A stretch of 64,000 nucleotides of DNA, from the NCBI RefSeq assembly GCF_910592395.1, contig NC_088321.1, positions 9,116,001 to 9,180,000 of the forward strand, written 5' to 3'. This DNA is from Lineus longissimus. Its lineage: Eukaryota > Nemertea > Pilidiophora > Heteronemertea > Lineidae. How positions within the stretch are numbered: the first letter of the stretch is position 1; each line of letters starts with the position of its first letter. Below the pieces are notes generated by a model. The model did not search any database. It was not told the origin of the DNA and saw only the letters and a list, made by a program, of their open reading frames with translations. Below, piece after piece: positions 8,365 through 18,967 of the stretch. A program made the position numbers and the translations under genes.

Positions 8365-10061
8365 TTTTATTATTATTATTATTTATTTAAACCTCCAAAC
8401 AGGAGAACAATGACAAGTACAATAGATACATAAATGTTCAACAAATATAAAATAGTACATGATTAAAAAGCTCGTACCAAAAGTTTGACCAGCCCCCTCT
8501 CGCGCGACCCCGGGGAGCAGTATCTGTCGTCGAGGAGGAGAGACCTAAGAGAGTCAACTACGCCATCCTCGCCAACAGAGGCCACGCCAACGGGGCAGAG
8601 CGAGCGGGGACGGTCTGAAAAAGCAAGAACAGCAGGCGACACGTGATGGGAGACATCGTGCAACAGTGTACCAGCAGTACAACCACGCCCCGTTAAAAAT
8701 TCAGCCAAAAGAACAGCGTTAAGAGCACTAGCCGGGGACCGACGTTTAAAAATACGGTTAAAAAGTAATAACTTACTATTGAGGATCACAGAGGAGACAG
8801 GATTAACAGAAATGGCTTTCAGAAGCTTGCCATGGTGTGATCGCTTCGGTAAACCGAGCACCCGTTTAAAATTATTACTCTGAAAACTGTTTAAAATAGT
8901 CAGATCGTGTTTGTTCATATACACGCTAGAACATCCAGAGATTGCAATAGGTAAAATAGCGGTTTTCCATAAATACACTTTGGCAGCTGAACATAGGCCC
9001 AGATAACTGAAACCTGCACTTAATAGACTGAAAGCTCGACGCTGAGCAGCAGAGACCCTCTGCTCTACATGAGATGGTGATATCAGGCTTGTACAGAACT
9101 TAACACCAAGGATGTCTACCTCGTCATCTACAGAAATTACATTGTCATCTAAATACCAAACTGGAGTCTTGGATAAGATTTCTTTACCAAATATTATACA
9201 ACGTGTCTTCTTAAAGCCAAAGATGAACCGCCACCTATTGGCATATCTTGAGCAAATGTCAATTAGACCCTGTAACCCTGGGGCACTTAAGGCCATTAGA
9301 TTAACATCATCCGCATATGCGAAGTTATTAAATAAATACTGGGATACACGCAATCCAAGGCCAGAGTTGGAGAGTTCATTAAGTAAGTCATCTGTGAACA
9401 TTATAAAAAGGAGAGGTGACAGTATACTACCCTGTCGTATGCCTCGGGTTACTCTAAACTTAACACTGTGTTGACCGTTCCACACAACCAGTGCCCTCAG
9501 GCGGGAATACCACTCATACAAAATGAGCCAGTGATTAAGAGGGATACGGGGTAATAACTTGTACATGAGACCATCATGCCATATCCTGTCAAAGCATTTT
9601 TCTGCATCCAAGCTACAGGCATAAACAGGGCTTGAATTGGAATTGAAATAAGCTACAGTATCATGTAAGAATGCACATGCCTGATCAGTGCCAAGGCCAG
9701 GCCTGAACCCAAATTGAGTTTCACTACAGTTATCACAGTCAGGTTTGATGAGACATTCCAGCAGTTTAGAATAGCAAGTGCTCACAGTTATAGGACGGTA
9801 ATTACCCGGTATATTAGGGTCCAAAGTAGGCTTCTTTAACACTGGTACAATAGATCCAGTTAGCATGTCAACACCAACAACATGCCAACTAAGCATCACA
9901 GTAATAATCTGGCCAAGAACGCTACAGAGCACTGGTGAGAGTCCATACTGCAGGTGTTCTGAGCTGATTAAATCAACACCAGCTGCTTTACCCTTTTTCA
10001 GAGACAAAATAGCTGCTTCTACTTGATATTTAGATATTTCACATTCAAAATAGTCATTGCA
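8365..10061 (-). mobile_element. 5'-truncated non-LTR retrotransposon
   Basis: A LINE on the minus strand interrupts the array unit between CTGATTT (ending 8364) and ACCGTTGGG (from 10062), which are contiguous in other units apart from two bases. Its 3' tail is a (TTA)n-rich stretch at 8366-8388. The reverse transcriptase frame is open up to the 5' breakpoint. There is no visible target duplication, and a loss of about two bases is more likely. Confidence 0.85.
8463..10061 (-). CDS. Non-LTR retrotransposon reverse transcriptase (5' partial)
   Basis: The frame is open from the truncation point at 10061 and ends at TGA/TAA at 8463. There is no native start, and the apparent start at 10007 is arbitrary. 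Visible RT blocks in order: KKGKAAGVDLISSEHL, GSIVPVLKK, NYRPITV, QFGFRPGLGTDQA, SLDAEKCFDRIWHDGL (catalytic Asp), TRGIRQGSILSPLLF, FAYADDVNLMA (catalytic Asp pair), and a thumb with VDILGVKF, then a C-terminal extension with QRRAFSLL, AISGCSSVY and FKRVLGLPKRSHHGKLL. Endonuclease is missing. The protein has no stop across ~530 codons, so the copy is fairly young. The clade is CR1/jockey/Rex-like and I cannot place it further. Confidence 0.85.
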   Translation of the reverse strand, partial: CNDYFECEISKYQVEAAILSLKKGKAAGVDLISSEHLQYGLSPVLCSVLGQIITVMLSWHVVGVDMLTGSIVPVLKKPTLDPNIPGNYRPITVSTCYSKLLECLIKPDCDNCSETQFGFRPGLGTDQACAFLHDTVAYFNSNSSPVYACSLDAEKCFDRIWHDGLMYKLLPRIPLNHWLILYEWYSRLRALVVWNGQHSVKFRVTRGIRQGSILSPLLFIMFTDDLLNELSNSGLGLRVSQYLFNNFAYADDVNLMALSAPGLQGLIDICSRYANRWRFIFGFKKTRCIIFGKEILSKTPVWYLDDNVISVDDEVDILGVKFCTSLISPSHVEQRVSAAQRRAFSLLSAGFSYLGLCSAAKVYLWKTAILPIAISGCSSVYMNKHDLTILNSFQSNNFKRVLGLPKRSHHGKLLKAISVNPVSSVILNSKLLLFNRIFKRRSPASALNAVLLAEFLTGRGCTAGTLLHDVSHHVSPAVLAFSDRPRSLCPVGVASVGEDGVVDSLRSLLLDDRYCSPGSRERGLVKLLVRAF

Positions 10062-11213
10062 GTGACCGTTGGGAATGATTGTCTCTTAGACATCTCCCTT
10101 TCTAAATTGTCTATGTTATTTCTGAACTTAGAACTGAACGTTTGTGCACTTTGATGTGGCTTGAAACACGTTGAAAAGAAAAGTCTGACTTATCTTAGAC
10201 ACCTGAACATGATACATGAAAGTCCGTACATTAATTTAAAACAGAAATACTAAATTTAGGACATAACCTGGACATACGTAACGCTGCGCTACCTGAAATT
10301 TGGTTGATGGAAATATAGCATCTAAGGCTTTGAGATGCCTTCGCACTTTATAAATCCAAGCGATCTGGTTGATCTCCTAATTTCACTATCGGTCACCTGT
10401 AGCTGATTACAGGTAGGCATCAGTCACTTAAGGCTGATTTATACCGTTGGGCATGATTGTCTCTTAGACATCTACGGTTTCTGCGTAGATCTTACATTAT
10501 TGTTATCAGTGTTAAAATTATAAGCCCAAATCTTTATTTATAATAACATCCATTAACCCTCTCCATTTGAACCATTCGGTTGCTTTTAGTCCCAGTGATT
10601 CAAAAGGTATCACTGTTTTGTCTAGTCTCAGTAAATCTGAAATATAATTTATCCCTACTTCCTTCCAATGTTTATAAAAGATCATTCTTTGATTAATTTT
10701 GATTAATTTATTGTACCATAAATATGTTTTTCCCGAGCTACGTGCTTGCAGGCGCCGCCTCCTTTGCCTTAGTGAGCCAATCATATAACATCTTATATTG
10801 TAGCATGTGATGTATGTTTTACCTGACTATTATGTGGAAGTATTGTCCTTTGCTGGATTGGGGGTACGGTTCACTTGAATAAGACAGATGTAAACAATGC
10901 AAGTTTGATAAAAGCAGCAATTACACTGTTAACCCGTTGACATGAAGGCAGCAGCACCATACTGTAGTGACTCTTAAAGGGGCAATAGGGATTACACTTC
11001 ATCTCCCTTCATCTGAACTTAGAACTGAACGTTCGTGCACTTCGATGTGGCTTGAAACAAGTTGAAAAGAAAAGTCTGACTTATCTGAGACATCTGAACG
11101 TGAAAGTCCATACTTTTAGTTTAAACCAGAAATACTAAATTTAGGACATTACCTGGACATGCCTCATAGAGGTTACATAGCGCTGCGCAACCTGAAATTT
11201 GGTTAATGGAAAT
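10062..11213 (-). repeat. LINE-derived array, continuation
   Basis: The interrupted unit resumes at ACCGTTGGGAATGATTGTCT, then jumps within the unit to CATCTCCCTTTCTAAATTGT (an internal deletion). A further unit with the RT-like frame (10518-10784) follows. It ends at AAATGTA, where the Harbinger-type element begins. Confidence 0.85.
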
Positions 11214-11512
11214 GTAGGCCCATATTCACGAAGGATGTTTAGCCACCGATTTGCTTAGACATGTCTATCTTCTAATCACTGTTTAAAACAGGCTTGTCCA
11301 CGTCTGTCTAAATACCCCTGATTATTGCATTTCACGAAGGGCGATGATCAGCCGTTTATATGTCCGTGTCTAACTCAACGATTATGCCCTGTTTTGGTCA
11401 ACGCGGCGAGCGAAGAATCATGTAATCTGAATACGTAACCGGTCGGACAATAGACCGGCGTGTCCAGAGCTTGTAGGAGCGTCGCATTTGCGGGAAGATT
11501 CTCCACCCAGTC

Positions 11513-11586
11513 ATGTCGAAGAAACGGGCCGATAATTTCACGCTTGAGCAGCGTATGGGTCTCATAGCATGCATAAAAAAAAGGAA
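11513..11586 (+). pseudogene. Harbinger-2 Myb-like gene, N-terminal exon fragment
   Basis: ATG at 11513 starts MSKKRADNFTLEQRMGLIAC, the beginning of a Myb/SANT-like (trihelix-type) domain. The frame is cut at 11586 by Harbinger-1. The next codons (AVIEDKRSDIAANQKK) resume at 15233 after the GAA duplication, in frame. Confidence 0.85.
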
Positions 11587-11818
11587 GGGCCGTATTTACG
11601 AAGCGCGATTTTCCCCTAATCGTGCGTGACTTTGAAAATCGCATGAGATTAACCTAAAGCGGTATTTACGAATCATGCGTTTATCCGTGCGAGCTCTCTG
11701 CAGACACGCGTGATTAATCGTACGATTTCCGAACAAAGGAATTTGCAAAACATGGGTAGGGGGTTGTTTTTCGAGCGTGTAACCATTCCAACAGTCCTGC
11801 ATTCAGTTCTTATGCAGT

Positions 11819-13448
11819 ATGGACGTCCTTGATATCTTCGATCTTGCTCAAAAAGAGGCAGATGATTTAGCAGAGAGGCGAGGATTTCGTCAAATCCGTG
11901 TTTTTAGGGATCGCGTTAACCCTTTAGAGGAATACAGGGATACCGAATTTATTGCCAGGTTCCGATTGAGCAAAGACACATTTGTTGATCTTCTGGATAT
12001 GCTGCGATTGGATCTGGAACATCCAACGAGGCGCAGCAGCGCTTTACCACCTGTACTACAGCTGTCAATTGCTCTTCGCTTTTTTGCGTGCGGCTCATTC
12101 CAACAAACTGTAGGCGATACTCTCGGGACATCACAACCTGCTAGCTGCCAGGCTATTCACCGTGTCACAGAAGCAATCTGTGCAATAAAACACAATTTCA
12201 TACATTTCCCATACCATCTTCGAGCAAGAACAGCGGCTATGCAGGGTTTCTATGACATAGCACAGATGCCAGGAATAATTGGTGCTATCAACGGGACACA
12301 CGTTCCTATTATTAATCCTGGTGGTGACAATGCAGCAAGATACATGAACAGAAAGGGTTGGTATAGCCTGAACTGTCAGTTTGTCTGTAATCCCGACCTG
12401 AAGTTCACAAATGTGGTCAGCAGATGGTATGGATCTGCCCATGATTCCCGGATTTTTGAGGAGTCCATGTTACGTAGACGAATTAGAGACGGTGCTGTTC
12501 AAGGGATACTGCTAGGCGACCCAGCTTATACGTGCACATCTTTCTTGTTAACCCCAGTTCGGAATGAGCAGAATGAGGCAGAAAGACGCTACAATGAAGC
12601 ACAGCGCAGAACAAGATCACTCATTGAAAGGGCATTCGGGATATGGAAACGGCGTTTTCCCTGCGTTGGATTTGGCAATAGACTTCGATGTTCGGTAAGC
12701 AAGATGACCACTTCTATTACAGTTCGTTTTTTCACTTGATTCCACCGTATTTGGGCGATTGTGAAAAAAACTAAGTAAAAATCCTACTTACATGATATCA
12801 ACCTGTGCTGGGATACTGTCGAAATATCCCCTCCATGTCCCAAATACGGCGGAATGAAGTGAAAAAAATGAACTGTAGGGAGCTAACCTTATACCAATGT
12901 ATTGAATTCGTTATTCGTCCCTGGGGGGGGGGGGGGTGGCTTATAGTCCTGCTTCCGCCATAAAGCGCTTCAGGACTTAACACAAAAATGGGGGGGGGAG
13001 AAAGACTACTATCTATTATAGTGGAACCTCTCTAATAAGGCCACCCTTGGGACTGGAGTTTGATGCCCTTAATAGTAGGCGCCCTGATTACAGAGGTCAA
13101 ATAGCATGGAAACATGTACTTTGGGATTGAAATCAGTGGCCTGATTGGAAAGGTTGACCTGCTTACAGAGGTGACCTTTAAGGGAGGTTCTACTGTATTG
13201 AATACAGGTATTTTGTTCAAATATCAAAGGGACGATTTCATTGTCTATTTTTCAGCTTGATCATAACATGGCCTATTGTAGTGGCTACAGCGTGCCTACA
13301 TAACATCGCCAGAGAACGCAATGACCCCCTTCCTGAAGACGCAGATGTAATTGATGAAGAGAATGAACCTCAAGACTTAGCTCCTATAGATGCTGAAAAC
13401 AGAGGAAATGCATTCAGACAGCGGTTCATTGGACAACACTTTATGTAA
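11819..13448 (+). CDS. PIF/Harbinger DDE transposase (Harbinger-1), two exons
   Basis: Exon 1 runs 11819-12694, with GTAAGC following. Exon 2 starts near 13256 after TTTTTCAG and ends TAA at 13448. In order: N-terminal helix, FRDRVNPLEEYRDTEFIARF, a helix-turn-helix-like segment (LQLSIALRFFACGSFQ..VGDTLGTSQ), the catalytic core with GIIGAINGTHVPI, YSLNCQFVCN, SAHDSRIFEES (second Asp), GDPAYT, and LIERAFGIWK (Glu). Exon 2 gives VVATACLHNIA, the usual HARBI1 family ending. The first catalytic Asp position is Asn (AAC, 12290-12292). The exact splice phase leaves a 1-nt doubt. HARBI1-type transposases act in the nucleus with a Myb-like partner. Confidence 0.85.
13017..13198. mobile_element. pogo/Tigger-like MITE in the Harbinger-1 transposase intron
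   Basis: Left end TATAGTGGAACCTCTCTAAT and right end, read inverted, TACAGTAGAACCTCCCTTAA, share 15 of 20 bases. A TA target is likely on each side. CAGTAGAACCTC-type ends are known for pogo elements. It is noncoding. Confidence 0.6.
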
Positions 13449-13495
13449 GTTCATCAATCATCTCATTTATTTCCCTTCATAATACAATTAATGAA

Positions 13496-14959
13496 TCATA
13501 AATCGAGGCAAAGTTTCTTTTGTTTCTCTTCGTAGTATCTTTTCTTTTCCTGGTACGCCTGTTTCTTGCAACGTTGTACCTCTTCTTTCAGGTCCATTAT
13601 CTTCATTTTGGCCTTGTGTTCTACTTTCAGGTAGGACATAGCTTCGTCAGCCTTCAAAAGTACGCCACGTCCCTCTGCACTGGAACTTGATGTACGTTTG
13701 CTGCTAGACATGAAAAGAAGAAAGGGCCCAAGTTGCAGTTTGCAGCTGTGCATTGTCATGCATGTTAAACATTGATACGACCATATGTGTGCTATGAGGG
13801 AGATGATTTAGGGATGGTTCAACATTTTCAACATATTCACAAGAGTACAGAGAGTACGCTAGGGGGGAGGGGGTTGAAGCTGTTGTACTCTTTGGAAATT
13901 GGAGAAAATGTCTATGTATATACATGTACATTTTCAGTGTTGGTATTAAAAATTCAACATTTTTTACGTACTCTTTCGGAGGGGGGAGGGGGGTCAAGAA
14001 AAAGAGTACTCTCTGTACTGTTGTGAAAATGTTGAAAATGTTGAACCACCCCTTAGCAATTGACTTGATACGTGAACATACCTTGACACTTTGTCCTTCG
14101 TAAGCGAGTTCATAGTTTCATCATTTTCCGCTTGTGTGACTTCACTTAACGCATATTCCTGCGAAGTAGGAACTTCACTGAAAATAGGATAAAATGACCA
14201 AAGTTCATTATTTTGTTTCCTACCATCTATGCTAAACTTGGCGTTTCTTTGTTCTATGAATACTACTTAGCTAGTCATCCCAATAAATTCAGATATTTCT
14301 CTTATCGAATAGTTGATGGCGTTATTTTGTCAATGAATATCAAGGAATAAAGGCAACTTTCAAACAACATGCCACACTGCATCAAATGTTCGTAATATTA
14401 TGGTACTGAAATTTCTGTACCATGAATGTTTGATTACTTACACCAAGTCCAATTCACCACTTGGATGGCACTGTGACTGCTTGCGTCGAACGGTTGTGTC
14501 CCTTCGGCTTTCCAGTTGCGGGACACTGCTAACTGATGGCGTAACCTCGGCTACAGGCTGTGGACGCAGGTCACTGTCATCATCCCATGCGTTGAAGGTT
14601 GACTTCAGATCTCCTACCACTATATTCAATATCATTAATGTCTCCTCGTCCAAATCCCCGACAACAGTTTCTCCTCCTCCGGTTGTTATGATGTCGACCT
14701 TCTTATCCCTTGCAAGTTTCTTGGCCTTAGTTTTCAACCTGCGCCATAGTTCCTTATAGTCCGTTGCTGTACATGATTTTCGTAACGGGAAAGCGGCTCT
14801 CATTTCGGCAGTAATTTTGGCCCATGCCGCCTGTTTCCTCCCTAACATAACAGCACTTCCGCGTTTGTCCTCTATCACTGCCGCTCTTTCCTTCACAGCC
14901 AATATTACCGCCAGCCGCTCATCTTCGCTAAAATTATCATGGCGTTTCTTGTCAGACAT
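13496..14959 (-). CDS. Harbinger-1 Myb/SANT-like accessory protein, three exons
   Basis: Exon 1 (14959 to ~14447) encodes MSDKKRHDNFSEDERLAVIL, then AAWAKITAEM and DYKELWRRLKTKAKKLAR, a trihelix/Myb-like DNA-binding fold with the regularly spaced Trp residues, followed by IITTGGGE and an acidic tail. Exon 2 (~14177-14087) is Ser/Glu-rich. Exon 3 (~13711-13496) encodes a charged coiled coil (YLKVEHKAKMKIM, KKQAYQEKKRYYEEKQKK) ending LCLDL. The layout matches the Harbinger-2 partner, whose exon 3 ends RRLCIDL. In known Harbingers the Myb-like protein binds the ends and imports the transposase; that role is inferred here. An upstream in-frame Met exists at 14989. Confidence 0.8.
13811..14052. 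mobile_element. MITE with TTA duplication in the Myb-like gene intron
   Basis: The ends GGGATGGTTCAACATTTTCA and the inverted form at 14033-14052 pair over ~48 bp, including ACAGAGAGTAC. The flanking TTA is at 13808-13810 and 14053-14055. Poly-G-rich patches (AGGGGGGAGGGGG) sit inside. Three-bp TTA duplications suggest Harbinger-type mobilisation. Confidence 0.8.
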
Positions 14960-15232
14960 CATGCATTGAATAGTATGCGAACTGTTCACTGGCCCTGTAC
15001 TTCACATTCTACATGCGTCGTCACGCCTATATCAGTCAATGGACACAACTTGATATGGTTACCGCATGGTTACCTAAGCGTCAATCGTGTGCGTACGGAT
15101 AAACGAGCGATAATTTTTTCGTAACTATGCGCTTAAACCCGCGATTATGCGTCCGCGGACGAGTCATGTTTAGCCGAGCGATTTTGCCACACGCGCTCCA
15201 GAGAAAATCGCGCTTCGTAAATACGGCCCGAA

Positions 15233-16717
15233 AGCTGTAATAGAAGACAAGCGCTCGGATATTGCGGCAAACCAAAAGAAGCAGGTTGCTTGGGACACCA
15301 TCGCTAAAGAAATGGCAGCTCTTTTCCCTGAGAGGGCAAAAACACCGTCAAAGGATTTAAAGGATTTGTGGCGACGCATGAAGAATAAAGCCAAGGCTAC
15401 TGCTCGTGCGGTCAAGGTGGATATCATACAAACAGGAGGAGGTGAAGCGGTCACAGGAGATCTTTCCGAGGAAACTGAGGCTATTCTGAACATAATAGTA
15501 GGAGAGTTGAAGCAGATCCACAACAAATGGGATGATGACGGGTTCCCCTCAGATCAGGGGAATGAGGAAACCCAGGCCAATTCCCAGCATTCGCTGTCCT
15601 CTGCCATCTCCGAATTTGATCTGGATGAAACTTTCACTGAATATCCTGATTCAGTATCGGGGTGCTCATCGAGTGCTAGGCCCGTCGGCGGTAGAACCAC
15701 TGAAACTCAGGATGCTAGGTAAGGGCTTTTCCTTTTATGCATTTTCTATCATTTCCCCCCCCCCCCCCACAAAGTCATGTTTTACATTTGATAGAACAAT
15801 GGTCATCAACTTAAAGATATATCTACATTTAACACGGCAACCATGATATACAATCGTGTAATTCTGGCACAACTCAACAAGCATGATGAAGGCCTCTAGA
15901 CAATTACAAGGAAAGGGGAATACCGTTATGAATTGTTTACATTTATTGCAAATCTGTTCTGTTGATACATTCACCCGCTCTCGTTTGCAGGAAAGAAATT
16001 ATCTGGCCGTTGCCTACAACAAGGAAGGATATTGGAGGTCAACCTAGTACCACCACTAGTAGTACCAGAAACACTGGAAAAGGCAAAAGTACCTCAAAGG
16101 GTGACAAAGTTGAAACGTACGTACATATGTGTTCTTACATATTCCTACAATACATGGCAATCTGTTTCTTAATATGACGTTCTTAATGTACCCACACTCG
16201 ACTCTTCGAAAAATGCAAACCGTGTCATCCATGAACCACATAACAGGAAACGATATGGCACTGAAATTGAAAGGGTGCTATCCCTTATGCATTTCGTCCA
16301 TAAAATAGCAGGAAACGCTACTGGAATTAAAACAATGGTTTATAGATACCAACCAGTAACAGTGAACGTTACATCAAATCGATTTACGAGTAAATAAGAA
16401 CCACGTCACTCAAGTCCATGCATTCATTTTTCAGGCAAGCGAAACCTCCATCTGTCGCGTCTACTGTCTCTCTCCCTACATCCCCAGTGCTCTCGAAGGC
16501 CGATGCTGCACTTGGCTACCTGAAAGAGGAACATGAGGCAAAAATGAAATTGATCCAATATGAAATCGAATCTGCTGTGGTACAGAAGGAAGTTGCTTTG
16601 GAACAGAAGAAAGCCGCTATGATGCAGCAGACCATCGCAAAATCGAAGAAGGCCGCATATGATGCCAAAGCTGAATTTTACATGGAAAAACGTAGGAGGC
16701 TTTGTATTGACCTATAA
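15233..16717 (+). pseudogene. Harbinger-2 Myb-like gene, remainder (three exons)
   Basis: The rest of exon 1 (15233-15718) encodes AVIEDKRSDIAANQ, VAWDTIAKEMAALFPE, DLKDLWRRMKNKAKATARA and IIQTGGGEAVTGDLSEE, paralleling the Harbinger-1 Myb-like protein. The donor is GTAAGG at 15719. Exon 2 spans ~15991-16116 (acceptor TTTGCAG). Exon 3 (16435-16717, acceptor TTTTCAG) encodes a coiled coil (ADAALGYLKEEHEAKMKLI, AKSKKAAYDAKAEFYMEKRR) ending CIDL. The start codon and first ~24 residues are 3.6 kb upstream, beyond Harbinger-1, so this copy cannot make a normal protein. Confidence 0.8.
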
Positions 16718-16757
16718 TCACAGCCAGGGTTTCTCTTGAATAAAAATATCTGAAGAC

Positions 16758-18139
16758 CTACTGGAAGTGTTCTGTTATGAATCTGTCTCTAAAAAGGTTG
16801 CCTCGCATATTTGCCTCGACTTGGTGAGCCTCCAAATCTGGCTGCTGGTACAGCGCTGTGCGGGGGTCATCATTTCTTTGAATTGCAAGGTTGTGAAGAC
16901 AAGCCGTGGCGACAATAATAGCCATGCTTCTCTGCAACTGAATAAGAAAACTGGGTGACATATTTGCTCTCTTGGGTGATTACTGACTTTGCTGGAGCGT
17001 TGAGATCGACCCTTTTCTTGTTAACAAGAGATTCTTGAGTTGTTTATGTATCTCAATGGTACAGAAGTATCTGTTTAGCCTGTAAAATGGCTTACTTGTA
17101 TCTGATCTCATCATAATGTCAAATTAATGCGAACTACAATTAAAGCAGGAAACACCACTTCCCAGGCAGCCAAGCACAGTCTGAGTCTGTTTTTTTCCCC
17201 ATTTCCAAACAAGTGCTGCCACTTGGAAAGTGGTAATATAGGTGTGATACTTAACCGACTTCGAAGACAATTGCGTTTGCCGACAGAGTGGAATCTTTTC
17301 TTCCATATGCCATATGCCCTTTCTATCAGACCTCTTGTCCTCCTTTGCGCTATGTTATAGCTTCTTTGTGCGGGTGTGGTCGGATTGCGAATGGGTGTCA
17401 GCATGTACGAGCGGCAAGTGTAGGCTGGGTCCCCGAGAAGAATTCCACGATTTTCCCCGTTTTCGAATTTCCTGAACAAGCGGGACTCTTCAAACACTCT
17501 TGAATCGTGGGCCAATCCATACCATCGTGTAACCACAGATGTGAACATCATCTTGTGGTTACACGTAAACTGGCAGTTGAGGCTGTAATAACGTTTCCTG
17601 TTTACGTAACGTATGGCGTCCTCACCTCCTGGGCCAACGATTGCAACGTGGGTCCCGTTGATGGCACCGATCACCCCAGGGAATTCGGCAATTTCGTGGA
17701 ATCCTTGCATCACCACGCGTCTGTCCTCCACTTGGGTCGGAAACCGGATGAAATGATCCTTCCTTGCACAGATTGCCTCCGAAACCCGACGCACAACACG
17801 ACAACACGTAGCCTGGGAAACACCACTCGAATCCCCGAACTCTATTTGAAACGAACCAAATGCATAAAACCGAAGAGCCACAGCGAGTTGCTCTAAAGGA
17901 AGTAGGGCTCGACTTCTATTCGTCGGATGCTCTATCTGGGGTCGAATCAGCTCAAGGACATATCGGAACAAGTCCTTCGAAATCCTGTACCGCCTAATGA
18001 AGGCCCGATCCGTGTATTCCTCCAGCGGGTTGCTCCGGTCCTTGAAAACCCTCAAAGGTGCACGGGGTGGTTCCTTCTCCATGTCCTCAGCATCTTCGGC
18101 CTCTATTGCAGCCAACTCCATAAGAACCAGAGCGTCCAT
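16758..18139 (-). CDS. PIF/Harbinger DDE transposase (Harbinger-2), two exons
   Basis: The start is chosen at MDALVLMEL (18139); an upstream Met at 18175 is in frame but lacks the family pattern. Order: acidic N-terminus, LRVFKDRSNPLEEYTD, helix-turn-helix-like LEQLAVALRFYAFGSFQ..FGDSSGVSQ, core GVIGAINGTHVAIV, YSLNCQFTCN, LAHDSRVFEES, GDPAYTCRSY, GLIERAYGIWKKRF. Exon 2 (~16925-16758) gives AIIVATACLHNLA and ends FITEHFQ. As in Harbinger-1, the first catalytic Asp is Asn (AAC, 17659-17657). The exon junction is near 17250 but the precise donor is uncertain. No stops occur in the core. Confidence 0.85.
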
Positions 18140-18389
18140 TCCGCTCTCGACAATTTCCAGGAGAGAAATGATCAACTGATCACCTGTTAAACAAGCCCTT
18201 TTGGGCGTACAACTTTTCTTTTGTTATAGAAAAACAGCCGATCATGTTTAGCAACTGTTTAAACATCGGACAGGTTAATCATTCTTCGTGAAATGTGGCC
18301 TAACTTGGTAGCCTGATTATCGCCTGTTTAACCACTGTTTAACAAGACAACCATGTTTAACAGAAAATCAGCCTTTGTGAATATGGGCC

Positions 18390-18827
18390 GTAGCGTCTAA
18401 GGCTTGAAGATGCCTTCGCAGTTTATAAATCCAAGCGATCTACTGGTTTCACCAGTCCGGTTGATCTCCTAATGTTGCTATCGGTCACCTGTAGCTGATT
18501 ACAGGTAGGCATCAGTCACTTAAAGCTGATATATACCGTTGGGCATGATTGTCTCTTAAGACTTCTACGATTTCTGCACAGATCTTACATTATTGTTATC
18601 AGTGTTAAAATTATAACCCCAAATCTTATTTATAATAACATCCATTAACCCTCTCCATTTGAACCATTTGGTTGCTTTTAGATTACAGGTAGGCATCAGT
18701 CACTTGAGGCTGATTTATACCGTTGGGCATGATTGTCTCTTAAGACTTCTACGGTTTCTGCACAGATCTTACATTATTGTTATCAGTGTTAAAATTATAA
18801 CCCCAAATCTTATTTATAATAACATCC
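18390..18827 (-). repeat. Array unit between the duplicated blocks, with internal partial duplication
   Basis: The interrupted unit resumes after Harbinger-2. A segment of ~145 bp (ATTACAGGTAGGCATCAGTC through CTTATTTATAATAACATC) occurs twice in direct order (from 18498 and from 18682). The second is cut at 18827 by the start of duplication copy 2. Confidence 0.85.
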
Positions 18828-18967
18828 GTACGGATAAACGAGCGATAATTTTTTCGTAACTATGCGCTTAAACCCGCGATTATGCGTCCGCGGACGAGTC
18901 ATGTTTAGCCGAGCGATTTTGCCACACGCGCTCCAGAGAAAATCGCGCTTCGTAAATACGGCCCGAA

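Larger units (their letters stand above)
11587..15229. mobile_element. Harbinger-1: two-gene PIF/Harbinger nested in Harbinger-2 (3.6 kb)
   Basis: Perfect 26-bp inverted ends begin GGGCCGTATTTACGAAGCGC. The 3-bp duplication GAA is at 11584-11586 and 15230-15232. A second, internal copy of the end motif (GGTATTTACGAATCATGCG) lies at about 11662. It contains a plus-strand DDE transposase (11819-13448) and a convergent minus-strand Myb-like gene (13496-14959), plus two small MITEs in introns. Confidence 0.93.
11217..18389. mobile_element. Harbinger-2: two-gene PIF/Harbinger transposon, 7.2 kb including a nested element
   Basis: Ends are GGCCCATATTCACGAAGG at 11217 and the inverted CCTTTGTGAATATGGGCC ending at 18389. 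The 3-bp duplication GTA is at 11214-11216 and 18390-18392, and removing the element restores an ordinary array unit (AAATGTAGCGTCTAAGG). Subterminal CTGTTTAA-type motifs recur at both ends (11279-11295, 18205-18360). It carries a Myb-like gene on the plus strand and a DDE transposase on the minus strand, convergent. The Myb-like first exon is split by Harbinger-1. Confidence 0.9.
15092..18827. repeat. Tandem segmental duplication, copy 1 (3.74 kb)
   Basis: The segment from the right end of Harbinger-1 through the rest of Harbinger-2 into the array unit is repeated directly at 18828-22561. The two copies agree wherever I compared them, and all long reading frames translate identically. The only difference I saw is a T/G change and a shorter C-run at 15757-15772 versus 19490-19502. 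The breakpoints show only 1 bp of shared sequence (C at 15092, 18827 and 22561). Confidence 0.93.

Noticed and set aside
13772-14026. Frames on both strands across the intron of the Harbinger-1 Myb-like gene
   Set aside because: They fall in a MITE hairpin with G-rich runs and have no conserved motif.
17507-17896. Plus-strand frame opposite the Harbinger-2 transposase (and its duplicate at 21241-21630)
   Set aside because: Antisense shadow of the well-supported DDE gene.
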